From NCBI RefSeq assembly GCF_022568795.1, contig NZ_JAKZHU010000004.1, forward strand, positions 1 through 64,000: a stretch of DNA of 64,000 nt. The letters are read 5' to 3'. The translations under genes were made by a program, and so were the position numbers. The notes under the pieces were generated by a model, which searched no databases, was not told where the DNA came from, and saw nothing but the letters and a program-made list of their open reading frames with translations. Positions 54,276 to 63,212 of the stretch are shown piece by piece (within the stretch, counting starts at the first letter, position 1; each line of letters starts with the position of its first letter). The stretch comes from Arsenicicoccus dermatophilus. Its GTDB lineage: Bacteria; Actinomycetota; Actinomycetes; Actinomycetales; Dermatophilaceae.

Positions 54276-56491
54276 CCCTTGCCGCTGACGACCGCGAGCC
54301 TGGCCCCGGCGAGGTGCTCAGGGCGGGAGCACGAGTCGTCCTGGACGGTCGAACCTTCACGATCGCCTCGTTCGACAGGACCCCGGGCGCCCGACTCGAG
54401 GTGGTCCTGGACACCGGCGACGGGTTGTGGCGGATGCCGGTGGTCGAGCTGTGGACCCGGCTCTCAGCCCAGAGATCGCCCCTACCAGCGCCCACCGACG
54501 ACGAGACGCCCCGCTCGGCGCTGCTGGCGGCATGCGACCCGGACAAGCAGCGCTACTACCTGGACCTGTACGCCGACGTGCTGCAGATCCTGACCGGGAG
54601 CATGCGCGGAAACCTGGCGGCCGACATCGCCGATGGACGCGCGAACCCCGACTACGACCCGCACACCACCAGCCAGGCGCAGCGCCTGGAGCGCAAGGCC
54701 AGGGAGCGGAGGCGACGCGGGGTGAGTCCCTCGTCGATTCGTGCGCTGCGCCGCAAGGTTCAGCAGGCCCAGCGCCACGGCATCGACGGCCTCATCCACG
54801 GCAACACCAATCCTCCTGGCGCACCCCGGCGGACCGCCGAGCCGCAGGTCTTGCAGATCGTCCAGGAAGTCCTGGCCTCTCAGCCGCAGCGCGCGAAGAC
54901 CTCCCAGGTCACGCTGCTGCGCCTGATCCGGGCCCGGCTCCTTCGAGACGGCGTGGAGACGAAGCTCTCCGACTACCGCCTCAAGCAGCTGATCGGGGAA
55001 CACTCGCGCGCGATGGACCTGCACCTGGAGGCCAAGGGTCGTGAGCGGGTCGCGCTCAAGCCGCAGGTGGTGTACGGATCGCGCGTGGTATCGCGCCCCG
55101 GCGAGGTCGTGCAGGTCGATGCCACCACGACCAACATCCACGTCTTCGACCCCAGGTGCGGGTGGATCCGTGCGGTCGTGCTGACGGCGATCGACGTGTT
55201 CAGCCGCTGCATCCTGGCGCTGCGTGTGGTCACGAACGCACCTACCTCACGCGACGTCGCCATGCTCGTGTGGGACATCGGCCGTCCCGTCGTGACCCGG
55301 TCCGGGTATCCATACGAGCTGGTCCACCACCATGGTGTCCCCCGCCTGATCGCGGTGAACAGCGACCCGTGCGACCCGGAGGAGCAGGAGTTGGAGCGGA
55401 TCGGGATCAAGCCGGCCCTGACTCCGAGCGTGATCGTCATGGACCACGGCAAGGAATTCGACTCGGTCCACCTGATCTCCGCGCTGGCCCGGGTCGGCAT
55501 CGACATCGACTTCTGCGGACCTCGGGCGGCGCACGCCAAGGGCGTGATCGAGTCGTTCCACAACGTGCTGCGCGAGATCCAGTCACTGCTGCCGGCTTAC
55601 AAGGGCGCCAACGTCAACAACCATCCCAGGGGGGTGGAGGACCTGGCCACCCTCACTGCCCAGGACCTGCGTGACGCGCTCTGGGAGTACATCCTGCTGA
55701 TCTACCACCACACGAGTCACGCAGGCCTGTCGGCCGCGCACCGCAGCGATGTCGCCCTGTCCCCGGCCCTGGTGTGGTCGGCCTACCTGAGCTCTGGTGG
55801 CTCCCTGACCACGCCCCGAGACCCCTACCTGTACGTCGAGCTGCTGGCCACCAAGTCGTGCCTGGTCCAGGCGTACGGCGTCAACGTCAACGGCCGCACC
55901 TACAACTCCACCGAGCTGCAGGCGATGCGCCCCCTGGTGGCGGCCGGAGCCGGAGTGCGCGCCCGGAAGGTCCTGGTCCACTACGACCGCTGGGACGTCA
56001 GCAGGGTCTACCTGCGCCACCCCCAGACCCGCGGTTGGCTCTGCGTCCCCCGCACCGGGGAAGAGTCCTGGTCGCGGTTGCCCTGCAGCGACATGTTCGA
56101 TCGCGCGTTGCGCCAGCACCTGCTGGCCGGCGACGTGCGTCCGCTGACCGGGCCCGAGAGCAATCACAGCGCAGCGGAGTTCATCAACCGGTGGAACGCC
56201 CAGGGCTTGGCCGAACGCAACCAGGACCGCATCCTGGCGATCGAGGCGGGGCGGGCCCGGGACTACGCCCACGACCTGGCCGACGCGCCCCCCGAGGTCC
56301 GGGAGCTGGCCTTCGGCGGCGCCGAGGACGACACCGTCATCCAGGGCGTCGTCATCGACGCGGACGCGGACAGCGACGAGCTCCTCGACGCAGACCTGGA
56401 CGCGGACCAGGAGGAGGAAGAGATCGACCTCGAAGCCCTGGGCCCCTACGAGCCGGACCAGGACTGGTACAGCACCGAGGAACAGGCATGA
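54257..56491 (+). CDS. tnsB: TnsB/Mu-type DDE transposase
   Basis: The 744-residue transposase binds the end repeats and joins 3' ends to the target. N-terminal DNA-binding parts lie at about 1-270. The catalytic rve-type domain has VVQVDATTTN (D288), VIVMDHGKEFDS (D396) and KGVIESFHNVL (E432), giving D-x35-E for the last pair. A Mu-type C-terminal beta domain follows (YNSTELQAMRPLVAAGAG, RKVLVHYDRWDVSRVYL). An acidic tail (DADLDADQEEEEIDLEALG) may contact TnsC. Overlaps with tnsA (19 bases) and tnsC (ATGA) indicate coupled translation. Confidence 0.92.
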   Translation: MPAGTLTLAADDREPGPGEVLRAGARVVLDGRTFTIASFDRTPGARLEVVLDTGDGLWRMPVVELWTRLSAQRSPLPAPTDDETPRSALLAACDPDKQRYYLDLYADVLQILTGSMRGNLAADIADGRANPDYDPHTTSQAQRLERKARERRRRGVSPSSIRALRRKVQQAQRHGIDGLIHGNTNPPGAPRRTAEPQVLQIVQEVLASQPQRAKTSQVTLLRLIRARLLRDGVETKLSDYRLKQLIGEHSRAMDLHLEAKGRERVALKPQVVYGSRVVSRPGEVVQVDATTTNIHVFDPRCGWIRAVVLTAIDVFSRCILALRVVTNAPTSRDVAMLVWDIGRPVVTRSGYPYELVHHHGVPRLIAVNSDPCDPEEQELERIGIKPALTPSVIVMDHGKEFDSVHLISALARVGIDIDFCGPRAAHAKGVIESFHNVLREIQSLLPAYKGANVNNHPRGVEDLATLTAQDLRDALWEYILLIYHHTSHAGLSAAHRSDVALSPALVWSAYLSSGGSLTTPRDPYLYVELLATKSCLVQAYGVNVNGRTYNSTELQAMRPLVAAGAGVRARKVLVHYDRWDVSRVYLRHPQTRGWLCVPRTGEESWSRLPCSDMFDRALRQHLLAGDVRPLTGPESNHSAAEFINRWNAQGLAERNQDRILAIEAGRARDYAHDLADAPPEVRELAFGGAEDDTVIQGVVIDADADSDELLDADLDADQEEEEIDLEALGPYEPDQDWYSTEEQA

Positions 56492-57507
56492 GCACCTTCA
56501 GCGCCAGCGACCCGCTCACCTGGCACCCTCACCACCAGGCCCTGACCCGCAGGCGCCGCCCCCGCGCAGGCGACCCCCTGCAGGACTTCCTCGACTGGAA
56601 CCTCGCCGTCGGCCCCGTCCGGACCGACGACACCGACAAGGTCCGCGACGCGATCCTCCAGACCCAGCGGCGCAACGCCCGCGAGGCCCTGACCCCCCGC
56701 TGGGTCGTCATCGTCGACGGCCCACCGCTGTCCGGGAAGAGCTGGGCAGTCCTGAGGCACGCCGTCGAACGCACCGCCGAGGTCTACGAGGCGCTCGGCC
56801 CCGACGACCTGCTGTGCAAGCCACGACCCTGGTTGTACACCGAGGCCGCGAACCATGCCGGCCTGGCCGGGATCGCCAAGGCCCTCCTGGACCAGAGCGG
56901 CGTTCCCGCCGGCACCAGCGAACGCGGAGCCATGGGATACCTGGCCGCCCTCAGGCGCGGAGCCGCCCTGGCGGGCGTGGAGGGATACATCGTCGACGAC
57001 GCCCACGGCATGCTCGGGGCACGCTCACGGAACTCCACCACTTTGGCCACCGCCCTGAAAGGCCTGATCACCGGTGTCCCCGCGACCGGGGTCATCGTCG
57101 GCGCCAACCTCGCCCAGGACCAGATCCTCACAGGCACCACCGGCGACCAGGTCCGGCTGTCCGGGAAGTTCACCGTCACCTGCGGAGGCTGGCCCATGCC
57201 GACCCGCACGGAGCCAGCCAGCTGGGGGCGGCTCGGGCAGGCGCTGCACCGCGCACTTGCATTCCCTCGCGGCCCCGACCAGAGCCGCCTGCAGCACCTG
57301 AGCACCCTCACGACACTGGCGGAGGGGTCCATGAACAGGCCGGGCCTGGCCATCGCCTGGGCCAAGGAGGCCGCCGAGTACGCCGTGAGCACTGACACGG
57401 TCCTGGACGCACGCGCCTTGTACGCCACCCAGCGATGCATCACCCACGCCGGCGCCGCCACCACGCCCCCGACAACGCCCGGCCAGCAGAGCAGGGGTCG
57501 GCGATGA
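56488..57507 (+). CDS. tnsC: TnsC/TniB-type AAA ATPase, transposition regulator
   Basis: The 339-residue ATPase links target recognition by TniQ to the transposase. Walker A is VDGPPLSGKSWAV (K84) and Walker B is GYIVDDAHGM (D170-D171). Sensor-like TGVIVGANLAQDQI and the C-terminal helical lid follow. An N-terminal tail of about 70 residues precedes the core and could contact TnsB. It overlaps tnsB and tniQ by four bases each. The family makes filaments on DNA when bound to ATP. Confidence 0.88.
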   Translation: MSTFSASDPLTWHPHHQALTRRRRPRAGDPLQDFLDWNLAVGPVRTDDTDKVRDAILQTQRRNAREALTPRWVVIVDGPPLSGKSWAVLRHAVERTAEVYEALGPDDLLCKPRPWLYTEAANHAGLAGIAKALLDQSGVPAGTSERGAMGYLAALRRGAALAGVEGYIVDDAHGMLGARSRNSTTLATALKGLITGVPATGVIVGANLAQDQILTGTTGDQVRLSGKFTVTCGGWPMPTRTEPASWGRLGQALHRALAFPRGPDQSRLQHLSTLTTLAEGSMNRPGLAIAWAKEAAEYAVSTDTVLDARALYATQRCITHAGAATTPPTTPGQQSRGRR

Positions 57508-59017
57508 ACGCGCTGGCCCTACGCGTCCTACCAGCGCGGGACGAGACGTGGCACTCCTACCTGACCCGCACGGCCGACGCCTACGGCGTGACCACGGCGG
57601 CCCTCGCGGACCAGATCGGCGTCCGTCGACGAGGACGATGGCCGGGCTTCTACGGCGTCGTCGTGTCTCCCGAGATGGCCGCGTCCGCCGCTGACCGGCT
57701 CAACATCACCGCCACAGCCGTACGGGACATGCACCTGGGCCGATACGACCAGATCGCCTTCGACCTGACCGGCCTCGACGACCCGGCCCCCACACGGATC
57801 GGGGCCACCCGCCGCGTGGTCAACCAAGGGTGGGTGCACCTGGGCGGCACCAGGTTCTGCCCCGCCTGCCTTGCCGGTGACGGCGTATGGCGGCTTCAGT
57901 GGCGGATCCCCTGGATCACCGTCTGCCCCGACCACCACCGCTGGCTGGAGCACCAGTGCCCCGGCTGCGGGGGCACCCCCGGTCTCTACACCACGCTGCA
58001 CGCCACCGCCCCCAGCCGCGCAACCGCAGTCCCGGACACCACCCGCTGCGACCTACCGGTGGGCGCCGGGGTGTGCGGGGCAGACCTGACGACCCTGCCC
58101 CCGCGCAACGCACCCGCCCGGGCACGGGCAGCCACCGCCAGGTTCACCACCGCCATCACCACGGGCCGGGGCCACTTCGCGGGCCAGGACGTGACCAGCC
58201 TCCAGGCGCTGAGGGCCTGGCAAGCCGCGATCGGCCTGGCCATCGCACTCGGCGGCGCGACCCCACCCCCGGGGTGCGCAACCACCGCTGGGGCGCCCCA
58301 CCGCGCGACCCCCTCACCGTGGACGAACTCGTCACGGCCGCCACGCCACTGGCCACCGCACCCACCGTCGACGCTGCCGCCGACGTCCTCATGGCCTGGT
58401 GCCGACGAGCCGGCATCAGCACTCCTCACGCCTCCACCTTCAACCGAGCCACCCAACCCGCATCAGCCCTACGCCCAGTGACCACCGCGGTCCTGGCACG
58501 CAGCGGTCGAGCGCACGCACTGCTCGCGCGAGCCCAGCAGGACGCCCTCACCGCCCTACCCGTCCTGCCCTGGACCGTCGACGACATACCCCAGGTCGCC
58601 TGGGCGTGCGCGCTGCCGCCCCATCGTCGGGACGACACCCGCCCAGACCAGCTCCTCCAACGGGCCGTCCTGGCGATCATCTGCGCCCGCATGCACACCG
58701 GCGCCGACTGGCCCACCAGCGGCGCCCTCCTGGGCTATCCGCCCGACAAGGCCCGCCAATGGACCCGCTACTGCTTCTCCAGCGCATTCCCAGGCCTCAA
58801 GGACGACCTCCTGGCAGCCGCACACCAGCTAGCAGCGGTCCTGCCCACCCAGACGACACCCGACGCCTGGCAGCACCGGCCCGAAGTGCCCAACGCACAC
58901 GGCATGGGCGCCCTGCGCCACGCGCAGACCCCCGCATGCCGACACGACGACCCCACCAGCCCCTGGTGCCCCTGCGCCCCGCCCACCCCCAGGAACACCC
59001 GTGCCCAAGAACAGTGA
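57504..59017 (+). CDS. tniQ: TniQ/TnsD-family target-selection protein 1, with one-base frameshift near 58275
   Basis: The N-terminal TniQ domain has LRVLPARDETWHSYLTRTAD and a zinc-binding part: TRFCPACLAGDG, ITVCPDHHRWLEHQCPGCGG. After LALGGATPPP the frame is lost; PGVRNHRWGAPPRDPLTVDE and the rest, with VLAIICARMHTGADWPTSGA and ARQWTRYCFSSAFPGLK, continue in another frame to 59017. One extra G in CCCCCGGGGTG joins both into 504 residues, the length of a TnsD-like TniQ with a C-terminal DNA-binding region. The sequence as given would make only a truncated product. It starts with ATGA overlap of tnsC and overlaps the next gene by 17 bases. Confidence 0.82.
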
Positions 59018-59537
59018 CCTCAACGACCAGCCCCGCCCCTACCCCCTGCGGATCCCCCCTCTCCCCGGCGAAGCCTGGCCCGGCTACCTCGACCGCGTCG
59101 CCGCCCACTACGGCGTGACGCCCCCAGCGCTCGTCAGCCCTATCAGCCGGCGATGGGCTGAGCGCCTCACCCGCCCCCTCAACAGGTGGACCAGCGGCCT
59201 GGCCATTACCCTAGACACCGCCGCCGCCGTCGCACAGCTGTTCAACCTCCACACCGACGAGGTCACCGCCATGCACATGCAGGCCGACGCCGGCACCACG
59301 CTGACGGTCACACAAGCCGACCTGGACGCATTCGACCCGGTCAGCGGCGACGCCACCCCAAGTCGCAGCGAAAGCCTCGGATGGGTCATCGACCGCGGCG
59401 AACCCCGGTGGTGCCCCACCTGCCGGGAACGCAGACCCGACCTGCAGCTCCGCATCTTCCGCTACCCGTGGCTCGTGTTCTGCCCCACCCACCACGACAC
59501 GCTGCAACCCCTCCCGACCGCAGGTCACGAACCCTGA
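59001..59537 (+). pseudogene. tniQ: TniQ-family protein 2, 3' end cut off by IS3
   Basis: The 178-residue fragment is the N-terminal TniQ domain of a second targeting protein: RIPPLPGEAWPGYLDRVAAH, VTAMHMQADAGTTL, PRWCPTCRERRPDL and LVFCPTHHDTLQPLPTAG with the zinc-ligand pattern. It starts at a GTG inside the first tniQ. The reading frame ends at TGA (59535-59537), which is the first three bases of the IS3 terminal repeat, so the true C-terminus is missing. Whether the short form still works is open. Confidence 0.85.
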
Positions 59538-59593
59538 AGCGTTCGGGTGGCGTGGCCGGGGGTTTGCGGGTCTGAACCGGAAGGATCGGATCC

Positions 59594-59905
59594 ATGCCGA
59601 AGAAGTACGACGAGCACACCCGCGCGCGGGCGGTCAGGTTGGTGCGTGAGCAGCGGGCTCACTACCGGTCGCGGACCGAGGCCTGTGAGGCTGTCGCGAA
59701 ACAGGAAGGCGTCGCGAAGGAAACCCTGCGCCGCTGGGTCGCCCAGGACGACGTCGACACCGGCGCCAAGGCGGGGGTCACCAGTGAGGAACACGCTGAG
59801 AACGCTCGCCTACGTGCTGAGGTGAAGAAGCTCCGCGAGCAGGTCGAGATCCTCTCGGCCGCAACGACTTTCTTCGCGGGAGCGCTCGACTCCCGCAAGC
59901 GCTGA
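59594..59905 (+). CDS. IS3-family OrfA (transposase DNA-binding subunit)
   Basis: The 103-residue protein has the OrfA helix-turn-helix (ACEAVAKQEGVAKETLRRWV) and a leucine-zipper-like helix (NARLRAEVKKLREQVEILS), ending in FFAGALDSRKR. It starts MPKKYDEHTRARAVRLVREQ. OrfB begins three bases after its stop in the -1 frame, as expected for IS3 elements that can make a fused OrfAB by frameshifting. Confidence 0.92.
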   Translation: MPKKYDEHTRARAVRLVREQRAHYRSRTEACEAVAKQEGVAKETLRRWVAQDDVDTGAKAGVTSEEHAENARLRAEVKKLREQVEILSAATTFFAGALDSRKR

Positions 59906-60597
59906 TCATGGACTTCATCGACTCCATGAGGGCCAAGGGGTACGCGGTCGAGTCGGTCTGTCAGGTCCTGACCTCTCAGGGCTGTCAGGTCGCCGCGCGC
60001 TCCTACCGTCGCTGGTCAGCAGCGACCCGTGACGACGCCGCCCGGGCACGAATCATCTCGAGCCGGGCCCTGGACCTGGCCTATCTCATGAACGAGATCC
60101 ATTGCAGCGCCTACCGGTTCGAGGCACGCGCCGGTGAGCGGGGCCGGTGGGTCCTGACGCCCGAAGGCTTGTACGGGCGCCGCAAGATGCACGCCCTGCT
60201 CCTGCGCGCTGGGCATGACGTGTCCTACGGGCGGGTCCACACCGCGATGAGCGCATTGGGCCTGGCCGGGGTGCGACGCGGCAAGAAGGTCAGGACCACG
60301 ATCCCGGGCAAGGACGGTCACCGTGCCGGTGACCTGCTCAACCGGGACTTCACCGCCGACGCGCCGAACACGAAGTGGGTCATGGACTTCACGTATGTCC
60401 GCACGTGGGCCGGGTTCTGCTACGTCGCGTTCGTCCTGGACTGCTACTCGCTGCGGATCGTCGGCTGGCACGTCGCATCCACCAAGACGACTCCGCTGGT
60501 CATGACGCCCTTGCGGATGGCGGTGTGGGAACGCGAACGCCAGGGCCACCCCGTCGCGCCCGGGCAGCTGGTCTCGCACAGCGACGCCGGCTCGCAG

Positions 60598-62096
60598 GGC
60601 GGATTCAACTGGTCGTCGCAACACCCTGAGCAGGAGGGTGGTGCGGGTCGTGGCGACCGGGCATTGGAGCATGAGGACCGGCGATGTGCCCGAGGGGGTG
60701 CGTCGGCAGTGGCGTGCTGATCGGGCGTTGCGGCCGCCGATGCGTTCCCCGGGCCGTCCGCAGCCGTCGCGGGCGGTGCAGCGGGAGTTCTGGCGGGTGA
60801 TCGCGACGGGGGTCACGACCGCGCAGGCCGCGTTGGTGGTGGGCGTGTCCGTGCCGGTGGGGATGCGGTGGTTTCGTCACGCTGGGGGGATGCCACCGCT
60901 GAGTCTTGGTGCCCCGTCCGGGCGGTATCTGTCGTTCGAGGAACGTGAGGAGATCGCGATCCTGCGTGCCCAGGGGGCGGGGGTGCGCTCGATCGCCCGA
61001 CAGCTTCAGCGCGACCCGGGCACGATCAGTCGTGAGCTGCGCCGCAACGCCGTTACCCGTGGTCATCGGTTGGAGTACCGGGCTGTCGTGGCGCAGTGGA
61101 AGGCTCAGGAAGCGGCCAAGCGGCCGAAGGTCGCGAAGATGGTCACGAACCCGCGGCTGCGCGCCTACGTCCAGGACCGGCTCGCCGGGCAGGTCTGCCA
61201 CCCGGACGGCACGGTCGTGGCCGGCCCGGACGCCGGCGAGTGGAAAGGGTTGAACAAGCCCCGACGCGCTGACCGGCGCTGGTCGAGGGCGTGGAGCCCC
61301 GAGCAGATCAGCCAACGGTTGTCGATCGACTTCCCCGATGATGAAGGCATGCGCATCAGCCACGAGGCGATCTACCAGGCGTTGTACATCGAGGGTCGTG
61401 GCGCGCTCAGACGCGAGCTGGTGGCCTGCCTGCGTACCGGCCGAGCGCTGCGTCACCCGCGCGAGCGGTCCCGGAACAAGGCCCAGGGACACGTCACCCC
61501 CGACGTCGTCCTCAGCCAGCGGCCGCCTGAGGCCGCCGACCGGGCCGTGCCGGGGCACTGGGAAGGCGACCTGATCATCGGGACGGGCCGCTCGGCGATC
61601 GGGACGCTGGTCGAGCGGCACAGTCGCGCCACGATCCTGGTCCACCTACCCCGGCTGGAAGGGTGGGGCGAGCAGCCCCCGGCCAAGAACGGCACCTCAC
61701 TGGGCGGGTACGGCGCCGTCGCGATGAACCAGGCCCTCACGGCCGCGATCAGCGACCTGCCGCAGCAGCTGCGCACGACGATCACCTGGGACCGCGGCAA
61801 GGAGCTGTCCGGGCACGCCGCGTTCACGATGGCGACCGGCACCCGGGTGTTCTTCGCCGACCCACACTCGCCCTGGCAGCGGCCCACGAACGAGAACACC
61901 AACGGGCTGCTGCGCCAGTACTTCCCCAAGGGCACCGACCTGTCCCGCTGGACCGCGACCGACCTACAGGCCATCGCGTACACCCTGAACAACCGGCCCC
62001 GCAAGGTCCTCGGATGGAAGACACCCGCAGAAGTGCTCGGCGAGCACTTACGATCGCTGGAACAAGCCGGTGTTGCATCGACCGGTTGAACCCGCC
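60598..62096 (+). mobile_element. IS30-family insertion sequence, complete
   Basis: The 1499-bp element starts GGCGGATTCAACTGGTCG and ends with the inverted counterpart (GGCGGGTTCAACCGGTCG read from the right); GCAACACC follows in both. A perfect 3-bp target duplication CAG flanks it (60595-60597 and 62097-62099). This is a recent, clean insertion. Confidence 0.92.
60638..62089 (+). CDS. IS30-family transposase
   Basis: The 483-residue transposase has a first helix-turn-helix region (GVTTAQAALVVGVSVPVGMR) and a second (YLSFEEREEIAILRAQGAGV, then SIARQLQRDPGTISRELRRN, the IS30 hallmark). The DDE core has WEGDLIIGTG, TWDRGKELSGH and RPTNENTNGLLRQYFPKG with the final Glu. It is full length and apparently intact, starting at a GTG 40 bases inside the left end. 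Confidence 0.93.
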   Translation: MVRVVATGHWSMRTGDVPEGVRRQWRADRALRPPMRSPGRPQPSRAVQREFWRVIATGVTTAQAALVVGVSVPVGMRWFRHAGGMPPLSLGAPSGRYLSFEEREEIAILRAQGAGVRSIARQLQRDPGTISRELRRNAVTRGHRLEYRAVVAQWKAQEAAKRPKVAKMVTNPRLRAYVQDRLAGQVCHPDGTVVAGPDAGEWKGLNKPRRADRRWSRAWSPEQISQRLSIDFPDDEGMRISHEAIYQALYIEGRGALRRELVACLRTGRALRHPRERSRNKAQGHVTPDVVLSQRPPEAADRAVPGHWEGDLIIGTGRSAIGTLVERHSRATILVHLPRLEGWGEQPPAKNGTSLGGYGAVAMNQALTAAISDLPQQLRTTITWDRGKELSGHAAFTMATGTRVFFADPHSPWQRPTNENTNGLLRQYFPKGTDLSRWTATDLQAIAYTLNNRPRKVLGWKTPAEVLGEHLRSLEQAGVASTG

Positions 62097-62435
62097 CAGT
62101 ACACAAGCCTGGCCTTCACCGAGCACCTCGCCCTCGAAGGGATCGCCGCATCGATCGGCACTGTGGGCGACGCCTACGACAACGCCCTCATGGAATGCGA
62201 GATCGGCCTGTACAAGACTGAGTGCATCGCCACCGACGTGTTCCACGACGGCCCATACCGCACCCTGGCCGACGTCGAGTACGCGACCGCCGGATGGGTC
62301 TTCTGGTACAACAACGACCGCCTGCACTCAAGCCTGGGACACCGACCCCCGGTCGAGTACGAGAACGACTACTACACCCTCAACCAGCCCCAAGAAGCAC
62401 TCGCATAGCCCCGGCCACCGCGCCCGAACGCTTCA

Positions 62436-62574
62436 CTGCTGTGTTGCCGGCAAGTCCCACCCGCTCATCGCCAGGCCGACGAGCCTGACGGGCGCCCACC
62501 ATCGCACTCCACGTGCACGGTTCTGTCGCTCTGAGGGCGGCTGTGGTGCTCTCGCGGCTCCTGGGCGTGGTGGG
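62436..62574. other. short region after IS3
   Basis: No gene and no clear transposon right-end repeat; one isolated TTCTGTC at 62521 points in the same direction as the left-end repeats and is probably chance. Confidence 0.4.
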
Positions 62575-62781
62575 TCAGCCTGGAAGGCCGCGCCCGGCAG
62601 CGCGTCGGCGCCGGGCGGCGTCGATCACGATCCCGCACACGAGAGCGATGGTGGGCGGGACAGGGTTCCACCCACCGGCGGCGAGGGCTGCCTCGCCCCA
62701 CAGGGCGAACGCGATGCAGACGGACAGGACAGCCCTGGCGTAGAGACCGATCCGAGTCCAGCGAGGCATGGGCTTGTTCAT
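62575..62781 (-). CDS. small membrane protein of 68 residues, function unknown
   Basis: The protein MNKPMPRWTRIGLYARAVLS has two predicted helices (ARAVLSVCIAFALWGEAALA and PTIALVCGIVIDAARRRRA) with a basic C-terminus, consistent with a two-pass inner-membrane protein. The ATG at 62781 has a purine-rich stretch (AGGTGATGG) before it. No family is recognised, and it may be unrelated to the transposon. Confidence 0.55.
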   Translation of the reverse strand: MNKPMPRWTRIGLYARAVLSVCIAFALWGEAALAAGGWNPVPPTIALVCGIVIDAARRRRAAGRGLPG

Positions 62782-63178
62782 GCATCCATCACCTCACGCC
62801 GCACTCTCGTGCGCATCCCACCACCGTCTCGTCCCGAGTCATCCCCTGGTCGCAGAGGTGCCGATCACCCGTCGTGCCGCGAACGATGCCCTGACCTCGT
62901 CGACCGGCGCCCCCGAGCGTGTCGATCTCGCGCACCTGCCGCACCTCGCGCGCCGCGCTGCCCCTGATCGAGCGGCCCCCTGAGACGGGTGAGAGTCGGC
63001 GTCCCGCTGTCACCGGTCGCGCGACCCGGCGTCGATGCGCCACGGCGGTGGCGTGACACCTGACGAGCTGCGGGCACATCGCGAGGATCGCCGTGCGTCT
63101 CAAGGACCACGGCACCCGGCACGGCGCTTTCCACGGCGCGCTCGGCTGTCCCAGCACGGTAATGAGGCGAGCAATATA
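62782..63178. other. about 400 bp without a supported gene
   Basis: Open frames on both strands look like GC-rich shadows. Nothing structured was found before the iron box at 63179. Confidence 0.45.
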
Positions 63179-63193
63179 TGATACTGATTATCA
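63179..63193. promoter_or_regulatory. Fur/Zur-type box
   Basis: TGATACTGATTATCA differs at one base from the 7-1-7 Fur-family palindrome TGATAATnATTATCA and lies 20 bases before the permease ATG in an AT-rich patch. This type differs from the IdeR-like boxes at 7045. Confidence 0.7.
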
Positions 63194-63212
63194 TTTGAGA
63201 TGAGGTGATGTG

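Larger units (their letters stand above)
47974..59534. mobile_element. Tn7-like transposon, one end intact, far end lost or disrupted by IS3
   Basis: The element runs from the phased end repeats through a defence-like cargo (48405-52817) to a transposition operon (53370-59537) of TnsA-like nuclease, DDE transposase TnsB, AAA ATPase TnsC and two TniQ proteins. All five machinery genes overlap. The second tniQ is cut by an IS3-family element, after which no matching inverted end repeat is visible. About 11.5 kb are therefore recognisable. No Cas genes or CRISPR array accompany it, so targeting is presumably by TniQ/TnsD-type DNA recognition. Confidence 0.8.
59908..62408 (+). pseudogene. IS3-family OrfB (DDE transposase) split by IS30
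   Basis: The first part (59908-60597) has WVMDFTYVRTWAGFCYVAFV with the first Asp and SHSDAGSQ with the second. IS30 follows immediately. The second part (62100-62408) resumes with YTSLAFTEHLALEGIAASIG and DNALMECEIGLYKTE with the catalytic Glu, ending NQPQEALA. Removing IS30 plus one CAG copy restores one frame of 332 residues. The transposase is inactive in this state. Confidence 0.9.
59535..62435. mobile_element. IS3-family insertion sequence, interrupted by IS30-family element
   Basis: Terminal repeats TGAAGCGTTCGGG...TGGCCGGGG begin at 59535 and, inverted, end at 62435; 22 of 27 or more positions agree. Without the nested IS30 and its target duplication the element is about 1.4 kb, normal for IS3. 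No clear target duplication flanks it (CCC left, CTG right), which suggests an adjacent deletion or recombination. Confidence 0.85.

Noticed and set aside
47974-62435. CRISPR-associated transposon (CAST)
   Set aside because: TnsB, TnsC and TniQ are present, but no Cas12k or Cascade genes and no repeat-spacer array are found in the window.
62518-62530. TTCTGTC after the IS3 element as a possible opposite transposon end
   Set aside because: It is a single core in the same direction as the left-end repeats, without the periodic partners or TGT/ACA terminus expected of an opposite end.
62789-63157. A 122-codon reverse frame before the last permease
   Set aside because: Arg-rich, low-information sequence, no ribosome site and no motif; it overlaps equally weak frames on the other strand.
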